Source of the DNA: Planctomycetota bacterium
GTDB taxonomy: Bacteria; Planctomycetota; GCA-002687715
Direction of reading: 5' to 3'
DNA length: 64,000 bases
Assembly (NCBI GenBank): GCA_009691765.1
Contig: SIAO01000009.1
Coordinates: forward strand, 40,431 to 104,430
Made by a program: the position numbers and the translations under genes. Below are positions 44,189 to 52,112 of this stretch, piece by piece. Numbering within the stretch: position 1 is the stretch's first letter; each line of letters opens with the position of its first letter. The notes below the pieces were generated by a model that made no database searches, was not told where the DNA came from, and was given only the letters and a program-made list of their open reading frames with translations.

Positions 44189-45517
44189 ATGGCCGAAGAA
44201 AAGCGTAGTTTCGATCACGGTGGGTTTTGGGACAGCTACGCCAAGCGTTGGGATATGCACGGTGACGGCGACGGCGTGAAGCGCGATGGTGTGCTCGGCG
44301 TCGAATGGACCCCTGAAGCACGCACGCAGTGGGTGTTCGATCGCTTCGCGCGCCCCTTCATCAAGTCTGGTGCGAAAGTGCTCGAAATCGGGCCCGGCGG
44401 TGGCAAGTTCAGCCGCATGCTGACAGACGCTGGAGTCGAACTGACTCTCTGCGACATCAGCCCCGTCATGCTGGAGCGCGCGGCTAGCGTGTGCTCCACG
44501 CAGCCCCACACGGCGCTGCTCGATGGCACGGGTTTGCAGCCCTTCGCCGACAACACTTTCGACTTGGTGTTCAGCTTTGATGTGTTCATCCACATCGAAG
44601 CGGAAGAGTTTTATCGCTACCTCGCCGAAGCCAACCGCGTGTTGAAGACTGGCGGCGTTTTCTCCGTGCATACCAGCACATTTGAATCGCAATACGGGAT
44701 GTTGGCTTTCTTGCGCCAGATGCGCGACCACCATCCACAGATTGGAACTCGCTACGGCGGGCGCATGTACCCACTCACGGGAAACGTGCTTTCGCGATTC
44801 GCCGAGCACAACGGTTTCGTCGTCACGGACCGCAGTGAATCTTGGGAAGACCGCGACCTCGTTCAGGCATTCACCAAGACCACTCGGGCTTGGCCATGGA
44901 TCTTCATCACCCGCAGCGAGCTCTACGAGAAAATGGAGATCTGCGAGCGCAAAGGAGGCTCGCCCAGCCATCCTCTGTATGCCGTTTTCATTCGTGAAGA
45001 CGGCCGTGAAGCTCTGATGGAAATCGGCGCGAAGGGCGACCCTCTGATTGCTGCGCGTGCGGCTGCTGATGTTCCACTGCACAAGAGCACCATGGTGGTG
45101 CGCGGCAAAATTCAAGGCTCAGATTTTGACGCGGTGATCTATGACTACTCACGCGGCGTGTCGCTGCGCCGTCTGCTCGCGGACCCGCAGTTCCGCATCA
45201 TGCTCGATGAAACGTCGCAGTTCGTGAGCCACCTCTTCGTGCTGGTCGATGGCATGCAGACCGCTCACAAGCTCGGCTATGTCCACGGTGAGATCAGCAC
45301 AGAGACCATTTTTGCTGACGACACAACGCAGGCCCTCAAGCTGCCTGGCGTGCACAGACCCAAAGACTCGCAGTTGAACGATCTCATCAAGATTGACCGC
45401 GAAGCCATGGCCGCGGTGCTGCGCTCGGTGGATCTGCCGCCATGGGCCAAGCGTCGTACTCACGATGCCGCGCGCCTGCTGGAAGCGAACCAGTTCAAGG
45501 CTCAAGATTTCCTGTAG
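44189..45517 (+). CDS. SAM methyltransferase fused to a pseudokinase-like domain
   Basis: A 442-residue protein. The N-terminal half (about residues 40-190) is a class I SAM methyltransferase: V-L-E-I-G-P-G-G-G-K-F binds SAM, L-C-D-I-S-P follows, and F-D-L-V-F-S-F-D is motif II/III. The C-terminal half (about 270-440) resembles a degraded Ser/Thr kinase. Its catalytic-loop position reads Y-V-H-G-E-I-S-T-E-T-I, where an active kinase has H-x-D-x-K-x-x-N, and its DFG position reads L-P-G. The kinase-like part should therefore be inactive and may serve as a binding module. ATG 44189 is chosen, since upstream codons look non-coding. The substrate is unknown. Confidence 0.72.
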   Translation: MAEEKRSFDHGGFWDSYAKRWDMHGDGDGVKRDGVLGVEWTPEARTQWVFDRFARPFIKSGAKVLEIGPGGGKFSRMLTDAGVELTLCDISPVMLERAASVCSTQPHTALLDGTGLQPFADNTFDLVFSFDVFIHIEAEEFYRYLAEANRVLKTGGVFSVHTSTFESQYGMLAFLRQMRDHHPQIGTRYGGRMYPLTGNVLSRFAEHNGFVVTDRSESWEDRDLVQAFTKTTRAWPWIFITRSELYEKMEICERKGGSPSHPLYAVFIREDGREALMEIGAKGDPLIAARAAADVPLHKSTMVVRGKIQGSDFDAVIYDYSRGVSLRRLLADPQFRIMLDETSQFVSHLFVLVDGMQTAHKLGYVHGEISTETIFADDTTQALKLPGVHRPKDSQLNDLIKIDREAMAAVLRSVDLPPWAKRRTHDAARLLEANQFKAQDFL

Positions 45518-45609
45518 GCCGAGTGCAATCCACACCGAACCCACCCTTCCCCGGAGTGTAAGATTCGACCCACAGCGCCAATCCCAAGCGCTGTACGCGA
45601 GGATCCGCC

Positions 45610-46236
45610 ATGCAGCAAGACAGTTCACCACCCGGGCAAGTTTCCCGGCGCGGTTTTTTGAAGGGCGCAGGTGCGGCTGTAGCTGCCACTGGAGTGCTCG
45701 GCGCAGCGAATTTGCCAACAACGCCGCGCAACACAGAGCCCGCCACACTTAAAGCCGATGAAGTGGTGCCGTTGCGCTTCGAACTGAACGGCAAGCAAGT
45801 CGAGACCAAAGTGCGCACGGGCTACACGCTGCTCGAAACCCTGCGCGATCACTTGGACACGACGGGACCCAAGCTGGCGTGCGACTACGGCGCTTGCGGT
45901 GCGTGCACCGTGCTGCTGGATGGCAAGGCCGTCAATTCCTGTCTCGTGCTGGCGGTCGAATGCACAGGACGCAAAGTCGAAAGCGTGGAAGGCCTCGCGC
46001 AAGACGGCAAGCTGCATCCAATCCAAGCGGCCTTCATCGCCGAAGACGCCATGCAATGTGGCTTCTGCACTCCGGGAATGCTGATGAGTTGCAAGGGTCT
46101 GCTCGATCGCAATCCTCACCCCAGCCGCGCTGAAACTGCAGATGCCCTCGCCGGCAACATCTGTCGCTGCGGCACCTACTTCAGCATTTTCAAAGCCGTG
46201 GATCGCGTCGCGAAAGCACCGAAAGAGGGCAAGTGA
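45610..46236 (+). CDS. paoA: 2Fe-2S subunit of periplasmic aldehyde oxidoreductase, Tat-exported
   Basis: A 208-residue iron-sulfur subunit of the xanthine oxidase family. A Tat signal (S-R-R-G-F-L-K-G) sends it out with its partners. The first cluster is C-D-Y-G-A-C-G-A-C-T (plant-ferredoxin type, about residues 94-103) and the second is C-G-F-C-T with C-R-C-G (helical domain). A Tat signal only on the 2Fe-2S subunit matches the E. coli PaoA/YagT arrangement, where PaoB and PaoC are carried along. The Moco subunit starts right after it. Confidence 0.9.
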   Translation: MQQDSSPPGQVSRRGFLKGAGAAVAATGVLGAANLPTTPRNTEPATLKADEVVPLRFELNGKQVETKVRTGYTLLETLRDHLDTTGPKLACDYGACGACTVLLDGKAVNSCLVLAVECTGRKVESVEGLAQDGKLHPIQAAFIAEDAMQCGFCTPGMLMSCKGLLDRNPHPSRAETADALAGNICRCGTYFSIFKAVDRVAKAPKEGK

Positions 46237-46237
46237 C

Positions 46238-48460
46238 ATGAGCACAGAAGATCGCAAAGTGAAACTCGTGCTCGGTTTTGCAGGCGACCGTCAAGAAGTG
46301 GAACTGACCATTCCCGACGAAGAGCCAACACCTTGGGACCTCGACACGAAGTTCAGTGTTGTGGGCGGCAAACACGCGCGCGTCGATGCACTGGCCAAAG
46401 TCACCGGCAAAGCGAAATACACGCACGACATCAACTTGCCGGGCATGTTGTTTGGCGGTTTCGCGCGCTGCCCGCATGCCGCAGCAGAAATCGTCAGCAT
46501 CGACACAGCCGACGCACTGCTCGTGCCCGGTGTGAAAGCGGCCATCCCGATGACGCAGGATCGCGTGCGCTTCGCAGGCCAGCCAGTGTGCGCACTTGCT
46601 GCGACCACGCGCCAAGCTCTCGCCGCGGGCATCGCGAAAGTGAACGCGAAATACACCGTGCTGCCTCATGCAGCGCGGACAGACTTGGCGCTGAAAGATT
46701 CAGCTCCCGTAGTGCATCGCAATCAGCAGAGCAACAAGTCGGGCACTGGCGCGCCACGCAATGGCGAGGCCGTGGCTGCCGCTTTGCAACAATCGGCCAA
46801 AGTCGTGCGCGCTACAGCCACGACTCAAGTGCAGACTCACGCGTGCTTTGAAACGCACAGCACTGTGGCGCAGTGGGAAGGCGACAAGCTGACGCTGTGG
46901 ACCAGCACCCAAGCCACTTTCGGCGTGCGCTCGCAAGTTGCCGACGCGTTGCGCATCCCCGAAGCGAACATCACCGTCATCAGCGATTTCATGGGTGGTG
47001 GCTTTGGTTCGAAATTCGGCGCAGGCTATTTCACGCCCATTGCTGCGCGTCTTGCCAAAGAGTGCGGCGCTCCTGTGAAGATCGCGCTGAACAGGCGCGA
47101 AGAGCACACGGACACCGGCAATCGTCCCGATTCCATCCAAGAGATGGCGCTTGGCGTCACCACCGACGGCAAGCTGGGCCCATACAGCGTGACGATCACT
47201 GGAACTCCCGGCATCGGCCGCGGTGCGGGTGCGCGCAACCCGATGATCTACGACTTCCCACGCGATGTCCGCGCCGTCGAGCAAGTGGAAGTGGCCACCA
47301 ATGCTGGCCCGCAAGCCGCCATGCGTGCGCCGGGACACCCGCAAGGCTCTTTCGCTCTCGAAACCATCATGGATCTCGCGGCTGAAGCCATCGGCATGGA
47401 TCCGTTGGAGTTCCGCACTCGCAACGATTCGAACAGTGTGCGACTTGCGCAGTATGCCGACGGTGCCAAACGCATCGGTTGGGAACAGCGACGCAAGAAC
47501 GGCAGCGCCACCGGCAGGTTCAGGCGCGGACTCGGTGTCGCTTCCGCCACATGGGGCGGCCTCGGCGGCCCGCAAGCGGAAGTGGATTGCAAAATCTTCC
47601 GCGACGGCAGCGTTCAAGTGCGCAACGGCGCGCAAGACATCGGCACCGGGACGAAAACCGTGTTGGGCGTCGTGGTTGCCGAAGAACTCGGCTTGCCGCT
47701 GGAAAAAATCGCTGTCTCGATGGGCAACACCTCCGACCCAACGGGGCCGGCGAGCGGCGGCAGCACCACCGCTCCGAGTTTGGCGCCTGCTGCGCGCCAA
47801 GCGGCCTACCTCGCAGGCCGCGAGCTGAAACAATTGGCAGCGAAACACCTCGGTGTCAGCGCGGACAAACTCGTGATGAAAGCGGGGCGCATCAGCACTC
47901 CGGGCAGCCAAGGCATGACTTTCGAAGAAGCTTGCCGCCTCATCCAGTCCGGCGAAATCAGCGCGCGCGGAAAACGGCGCTCCAACTTCCGCACCTTCAA
48001 GGACGGCGTCGCTGGCGTGCAGTTCGCCGAAGTCGAAGTGGATTGCGAGTACGGCTTGGTGCGCGTCGTGCGCATCGTGGCGCTGCAAGATGCCGGCATC
48101 ATCATCAATCGCTTGCAGGCCGAGAACCAAGTGAATGGCGGTGTCATCCAAGGCCTCGCCTATGCGCTCATGGAAGAGCGCGTGATGGACCGTCAGCTCG
48201 GGCATCAGATGAACGCTGACTTCGAGATGTACAAAGTGCCAGGCACGAAAGACATGCCTGAGATCGAATGTGTGCTGTACGACATCGCCAATGGCGGCAA
48301 CAACACCTCGGTGTGCGGGATCGGCGAACCCACGTGCATCCCTACAGCATCAGCCATCGCTGGCGCTATTCACAACGCCATCGGCGCGCGAGTGCTCTCG
48401 CTGCCCATGACTGCTGACAAAGTCCTTGCTGCGCTCGCGGCACGGGAGAAGGGCCGATGA
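46238..48460 (+). CDS. paoC: Molybdopterin-binding subunit of periplasmic aldehyde oxidoreductase
   Basis: A 740-residue xanthine-dehydrogenase-family large subunit. V-T-G-K-A-K-Y-T-H-D-I near residue 50 opens the a/b hammerhead, G-G-G-F-G-S-K is the Moco-binding loop (about residues 250-256) and R-A-P-G-H-P-Q-G is the next cofactor loop. G-T-G-T-K-T-V and the final G-I-G-E-P-T complete the site, and that last Glu is the usual catalytic base. GAGGG precedes ATG 46238, just after the 2Fe-2S gene stop. It likely oxidises an aldehyde or heterocycle in the periplasm. The exact substrate is unknown. Confidence 0.92.
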   Translation: MSTEDRKVKLVLGFAGDRQEVELTIPDEEPTPWDLDTKFSVVGGKHARVDALAKVTGKAKYTHDINLPGMLFGGFARCPHAAAEIVSIDTADALLVPGVKAAIPMTQDRVRFAGQPVCALAATTRQALAAGIAKVNAKYTVLPHAARTDLALKDSAPVVHRNQQSNKSGTGAPRNGEAVAAALQQSAKVVRATATTQVQTHACFETHSTVAQWEGDKLTLWTSTQATFGVRSQVADALRIPEANITVISDFMGGGFGSKFGAGYFTPIAARLAKECGAPVKIALNRREEHTDTGNRPDSIQEMALGVTTDGKLGPYSVTITGTPGIGRGAGARNPMIYDFPRDVRAVEQVEVATNAGPQAAMRAPGHPQGSFALETIMDLAAEAIGMDPLEFRTRNDSNSVRLAQYADGAKRIGWEQRRKNGSATGRFRRGLGVASATWGGLGGPQAEVDCKIFRDGSVQVRNGAQDIGTGTKTVLGVVVAEELGLPLEKIAVSMGNTSDPTGPASGGSTTAPSLAPAARQAAYLAGRELKQLAAKHLGVSADKLVMKAGRISTPGSQGMTFEEACRLIQSGEISARGKRRSNFRTFKDGVAGVQFAEVEVDCEYGLVRVVRIVALQDAGIIINRLQAENQVNGGVIQGLAYALMEERVMDRQLGHQMNADFEMYKVPGTKDMPEIECVLYDIANGGNNTSVCGIGEPTCIPTASAIAGAIHNAIGARVLSLPMTADKVLAALAAREKGR

Positions 48461-49443
48461 AGAACTTCGACTGGATCACACCTGCAACAAGCGCTGAAGC
48501 CGTGCAGTCTGCGGCACAAGCTGGCCGCGCGTTCATGGGTGGTGGCACGGACTTGCTGCCGTTGATGAAAAGCGGATTGCGCGAACCTACCGGCGTCGTC
48601 AGCGTCGCGCGCATTCCCGGCATGGATCGCATCGAACTCACTGTCGGCGGTTTCAGTATTGGCGCTGGCGTCACGCTGGCCACCCTGTGCACTCACGCCG
48701 ATGTGCAGCGCTCGCTGCCTGCGGTCGCCGATGCTGCACGCTTGGCGGCCACGCCACTGGTGCGCAACCGCGCCACTGTCGGCGGCAACCTCTGCCAACG
48801 CCCACGCTGCTGGTACTTCCGCCACGCAGACTACAACTGCTCCAAGAAGGGCGGCGAGGTTTGCTACGCCATCGAAGGGGAAAATAAGTTTCACGCCATC
48901 TTCGACAACACCACGTGCAACATCGTGCATCCGAGCAATCTCGCACCGGCGTTTTGGGTGCATGACGGCGTCATCCATGTGCTCGGCGCCAAAGGTGAAC
49001 GCAGCATCAAGCTGGAAGACTTCTGGGTGCGCCCGGAAGAAGACATCCGCACTGAGATCGCTCTGGAGGCAGGCGAACTCATCACTGCCGTGAGTTGCCG
49101 CCCTCTGGGCAGCAAGAGTGGCTCAGCGTTCGAAGAGGTGAACGAAAAGCAGTCGTATGACTGGGGTCTCGTCGCCTGCGCGGTGCGCTTGAGTCTCGAC
49201 GGCGACAAGGCTGCCGATGCGCGCATCGTGATCGGAGCGGTTGCACCAGTGCCGCTGCGGCGCGAAGCGGCCGAAGCTGTGCTGAACGGCAAGGTGCCGA
49301 ACGAAGCCACCGCGTGGGCCGCCGCTGATGCAGCCATAGCGGGCGCAACACCACTACGCGACAACGCCTACAAGGTGACGATGCTGCGTGCCTGCGTCAA
49401 GAACGCGATCCTCGCAGCGGCCGCACGTGCAAGGAAAAGCTGA
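48457..49443 (+). CDS. paoB: FAD-binding subunit of periplasmic aldehyde oxidoreductase
   Basis: A 328-residue FAD subunit overlapping the Moco gene by four bases (ATGA). The FAD loops are F-M-G-G-G-T-D-L and A-T-V-G-G-N-L. Inserted after that is a four-cysteine segment (C-Q-R-P-R-C...N-C-S-K...V-C-Y-A) that matches the extra 4Fe-4S cluster of YagS/PaoB. This supports a PaoABC-type enzyme rather than a simple xanthine dehydrogenase. The gene order here is 2Fe-2S, Moco, FAD. Confidence 0.92.
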   Translation: MKNFDWITPATSAEAVQSAAQAGRAFMGGGTDLLPLMKSGLREPTGVVSVARIPGMDRIELTVGGFSIGAGVTLATLCTHADVQRSLPAVADAARLAATPLVRNRATVGGNLCQRPRCWYFRHADYNCSKKGGEVCYAIEGENKFHAIFDNTTCNIVHPSNLAPAFWVHDGVIHVLGAKGERSIKLEDFWVRPEEDIRTEIALEAGELITAVSCRPLGSKSGSAFEEVNEKQSYDWGLVACAVRLSLDGDKAADARIVIGAVAPVPLRREAAEAVLNGKVPNEATAWAAADAAIAGATPLRDNAYKVTMLRACVKNAILAAAARARKS

Positions 49444-49452
49444 GAAACACTT

Positions 49453-49707
49453 ATGGAACGCACACAGATCGATCGCACGCGCTTGCCGCAAGATGTTTGC
49501 GAGCACCTTTGCACCAAGACCATGTACACCTCCTCCGAACAACGCAGCTTGTTGGAGGAATATCCTGGTTCCGGCGTTTCCACCGCCGCGTTCTGGTGTG
49601 TCTTCACGCAAATGCCGCTTGGAGAAGATGGCGACCCCGTTGGTCCCGAGAGCTGCCGCCCAGGGCGGGCCTGCTGCAAACCGCGACTCTGGGTCCCAGA
49701 GGCCTGA
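49453..49707 (+). CDS. Small Cys-rich protein in the molybdenum hydroxylase operon
   Basis: An 84-residue product that starts nine bases after the FAD subunit and ends seven bases before the cytochrome gene, on the same strand. It has seven Cys, including the pair in V-C-E-H-L-C near the start, W-C, and a C-R-P-G-R-A-C-C cluster near the end (P-E-S-C-R-P-G-R-A-C-C). The pattern suggests a metal- or redox-binding protein, perhaps a chaperone or assembly factor. I do not recognise the family with confidence. Confidence 0.6.
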   Translation: MERTQIDRTRLPQDVCEHLCTKTMYTSSEQRSLLEEYPGSGVSTAAFWCVFTQMPLGEDGDPVGPESCRPGRACCKPRLWVPEA

Positions 49708-49714
49708 GACCAGC

Positions 49715-50464
49715 ATGCTGAACTTCTCTTGCTTCATGTCGCTTGTGCTGCTCTTCGCAATGTCACTTGTTGCGCAGGAGCAAACCTCCCCTGCCGAGAA
49801 GATGTGGCAACGCTGCTCCTCTTGTCATGTCACGCCGGACCGCGCAGTCCCAGGCGACCTTGTGTGGGCCGAGCGCATCGCGAGCACAGCGTGTATTCAA
49901 CCGAAGCCACCAAAGAGCAGCCCAGAGCGTTCAATCTTGAAGTCATGGCTGCTGGCAGCAGAGCGTTCACGCCCACGCCGCGTCGATCACAGCGCGCAAG
50001 CTCAACAGGACGAAGGTTCGTTGACCGTGCGCTTCATCGAAGGCTCGGTGTTGCTCGTGCCGCACAACGGAGGCCCGAGTGATCCACGCAGCGCACTGCG
50101 TCTCGTGTGGTCGAAAGCGCAGGGCGGCGCACGAGCGCTTCCGGCTGGCGAGTGGCGCATCGCGGGCTACCGCTTGCAGCGCCGCGACAAAGAGGGCACC
50201 GAGTGGCAACTTTGGGCCGCAGGTGGCACTGGGCGTGTCGTCAGCGTTGTAGCGGGCAAAGAAGCGCAGCTCGAAATTGACGAGCGCGTCATCACAGCAG
50301 TCTCTTGGAGTGCGAAAGGCCAGAAACTGCAAGTGGGTGTGAGCGTGAAGGGCGATTCAGATCTCGGCGCCACTGTTGTGCGTGGCGGCGAACGTGTCCC
50401 CGCGCGTTATGTGCTGCGCAACGGCGTCGCAACCGCAGCCGCTGGCGACATGGAATACGGCTGA
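49715..50464 (+). CDS. Exported monohaem c-type cytochrome-like protein
   Basis: A 249-residue protein with signal peptide MLNFSCFMSLVLLFAMSLVAQ and one haem motif C-S-S-C-H at about residue 34. A larger C-terminal beta-rich domain has no recognised motif. ATG 49715 begins the signal peptide, and the frame upstream belongs to other genes. As the last gene of the PaoABC-like operon, it could accept electrons from the aldehyde oxidoreductase, which is inference from position. No clear axial Met motif was identified. Confidence 0.65.
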   Translation: MLNFSCFMSLVLLFAMSLVAQEQTSPAEKMWQRCSSCHVTPDRAVPGDLVWAERIASTACIQPKPPKSSPERSILKSWLLAAERSRPRRVDHSAQAQQDEGSLTVRFIEGSVLLVPHNGGPSDPRSALRLVWSKAQGGARALPAGEWRIAGYRLQRRDKEGTEWQLWAAGGTGRVVSVVAGKEAQLEIDERVITAVSWSAKGQKLQVGVSVKGDSDLGATVVRGGERVPARYVLRNGVATAAAGDMEYG

Positions 50465-50583
50465 GGCGGTGGCGCCGGCGCTTCGTGCAAGCGCCCTGAA
50501 GCCGTCAGCAGTTTCGAGGTCGTCCTGAACACCGGCCCCTTCGAGCAGCACGGCACTCTTCGCACAGCGCTATAACCTGCAGC

Positions 50584-52017
50584 ATGACTGCAAAGAGCGC
50601 GTTGCCAATCTGGGTTGGGGGCACACGTGAAGCCGCTTCATCGAGCTTTGAAGTGCGCAACAAGTTCGACGGCTCGCTCATCGCCAGTGTTGGACGTGCG
50701 GATGCAGCCACTATCGAACGCGCTATCGACGCAGCGGTAGAAGCAGCGCCGCGCATGGCGGCTCTCGCAGCGCATGAGCGCGAGGAGATCCTGCTGCGCA
50801 TCGAAGTGCAATTGCGCGCACGTGCCACGGAGTTTGCAACGCTGCTCTGCGACGAAGCTGGCAAGCCAATACGCGACGCGCGCAACGAAGTCGTGCGCAT
50901 GATCGAGATTTTCCACATGGCCGCTGGCGAAGCGCTGCGTCAATACGGCGAAGTGCTGCCCATGGATGTGGTCGCGCGCGGACGCGGACGCACTGGGCTG
51001 TGGACACGCGTGCCTGTTGGCGCTTGCTCCTTCATCACGCCGTTCAATTTCCCATTGAATCTGGTGGCGCACAAAGTTGCACCCGCCATCGCAGTGGGCT
51101 GCCCCTTCGTGCTGAAGCCCGCGAGCCTCACGCCTTTGTCAGCACTGCTCTTGGGCGAAGTTTTTGCGGAAGCAGGAATGCCTGCGGGGAGTTTTTCCAT
51201 CCTGCCTTGTGAGCGCAGCGCCGCCGCGCTCTTCACGACAGACCCGCGCCTCAATCTGCTTTCTTTCACAGGCTCACCTGATGTGGGTTGGGACCTGAAG
51301 TCACGCGCAGGGAAAAAGAAAGTCGTGCTGGAACTCGGTGGCAACGCGGCTTGCATCGTCGAGCCCGATTGGGATGTGAGCGATGCGGTCGAGCGCATCC
51401 TTATCGGTGCCTACGCAAACTCCGGCCAAAGCTGCATCAAGACACAACGCTTGTTGGTGCATGCTTCTCGCTATGAAGCCGTCCGTGACGCGTTAGTGCA
51501 AGGCAGCCACGCGCTCGTGGTTGGCGATCCTCGAAGCGAGGCGACACACATTGGTCCGCTCATCACCGAAGGCGACGCGGTACGCCTCGAGCGCTGGACG
51601 CGTGATGCCGTTGCCCATGGCGCTCGGCTCTTGTGTGGCGGCACACGCCAAGGCGCCTGTTTCGCGCCAACGGTGCTCGAGAATGTCGCGGAGAGTGATC
51701 AACTCTGCTGTGACGAAGCCTTCGGGCCGGTCGTCGTGCTCAGTGCGTACACCGCTTTCGAAGAGGCCCTGTCTCGCGTCAATCGCAGTCGCTTCGGGCT
51801 GCAAGCCGGGATATTCACGCGAGATTGGAGCAAAATCCGCCGCGCTTTCGACGCTCTCGAAGTCGGCGGTGTCATCATTGGCGACACTCCAAGCTTCAGA
51901 ATCGACCATATGCCCTACGGCGGTGTGAAAGACTCCGGCCTCGGTCGGGAGGGCCTGCGGTTTGCTATGGAAGACATGACAGAGATCCGCATGTTGGTGT
52001 TGCGCGATCACCCCTGA
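50584..52017 (+). CDS. Aldehyde dehydrogenase (NAD(P)-dependent)
   Basis: A 477-residue ALDH-superfamily enzyme. It has the N-x-x-L region P-F-N-F-P-L-N, the NAD-binding F-T-G-S-P-D-V-G, the general-base Glu in V-L-E-L-G-G-N-A, the catalytic Cys in N-S-G-Q-S-C-I, and E-A-F-G-P-V and F-G-L-Q-A-G near the end. The substrate is unassigned, with succinate semialdehyde or lactaldehyde types possible. It follows the periplasmic aldehyde oxidoreductase operon by 119 bases on the same strand. It converges with the O-acetylation genes. Confidence 0.92.
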   Translation: MTAKSALPIWVGGTREAASSSFEVRNKFDGSLIASVGRADAATIERAIDAAVEAAPRMAALAAHEREEILLRIEVQLRARATEFATLLCDEAGKPIRDARNEVVRMIEIFHMAAGEALRQYGEVLPMDVVARGRGRTGLWTRVPVGACSFITPFNFPLNLVAHKVAPAIAVGCPFVLKPASLTPLSALLLGEVFAEAGMPAGSFSILPCERSAAALFTTDPRLNLLSFTGSPDVGWDLKSRAGKKKVVLELGGNAACIVEPDWDVSDAVERILIGAYANSGQSCIKTQRLLVHASRYEAVRDALVQGSHALVVGDPRSEATHIGPLITEGDAVRLERWTRDAVAHGARLLCGGTRQGACFAPTVLENVAESDQLCCDEAFGPVVVLSAYTAFEEALSRVNRSRFGLQAGIFTRDWSKIRRAFDALEVGGVIIGDTPSFRIDHMPYGGVKDSGLGREGLRFAMEDMTEIRMLVLRDHP

Positions 52018-52112
52018 AAGCGCAATTCACGCAACTCGCCATGTCTTGGCTGGCGCGTCGATGTTGTTCCCAGCAAGCGTGGAAGGATCGCCGCCATCGA
52101 AGGCGTTCTCGC

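Noticed and set aside
46700..48205. Minus-strand frame of 501 codons
   Set aside because: Antisense to the Moco subunit gene, with no domain or start signal. A high-GC third-position effect explains it.
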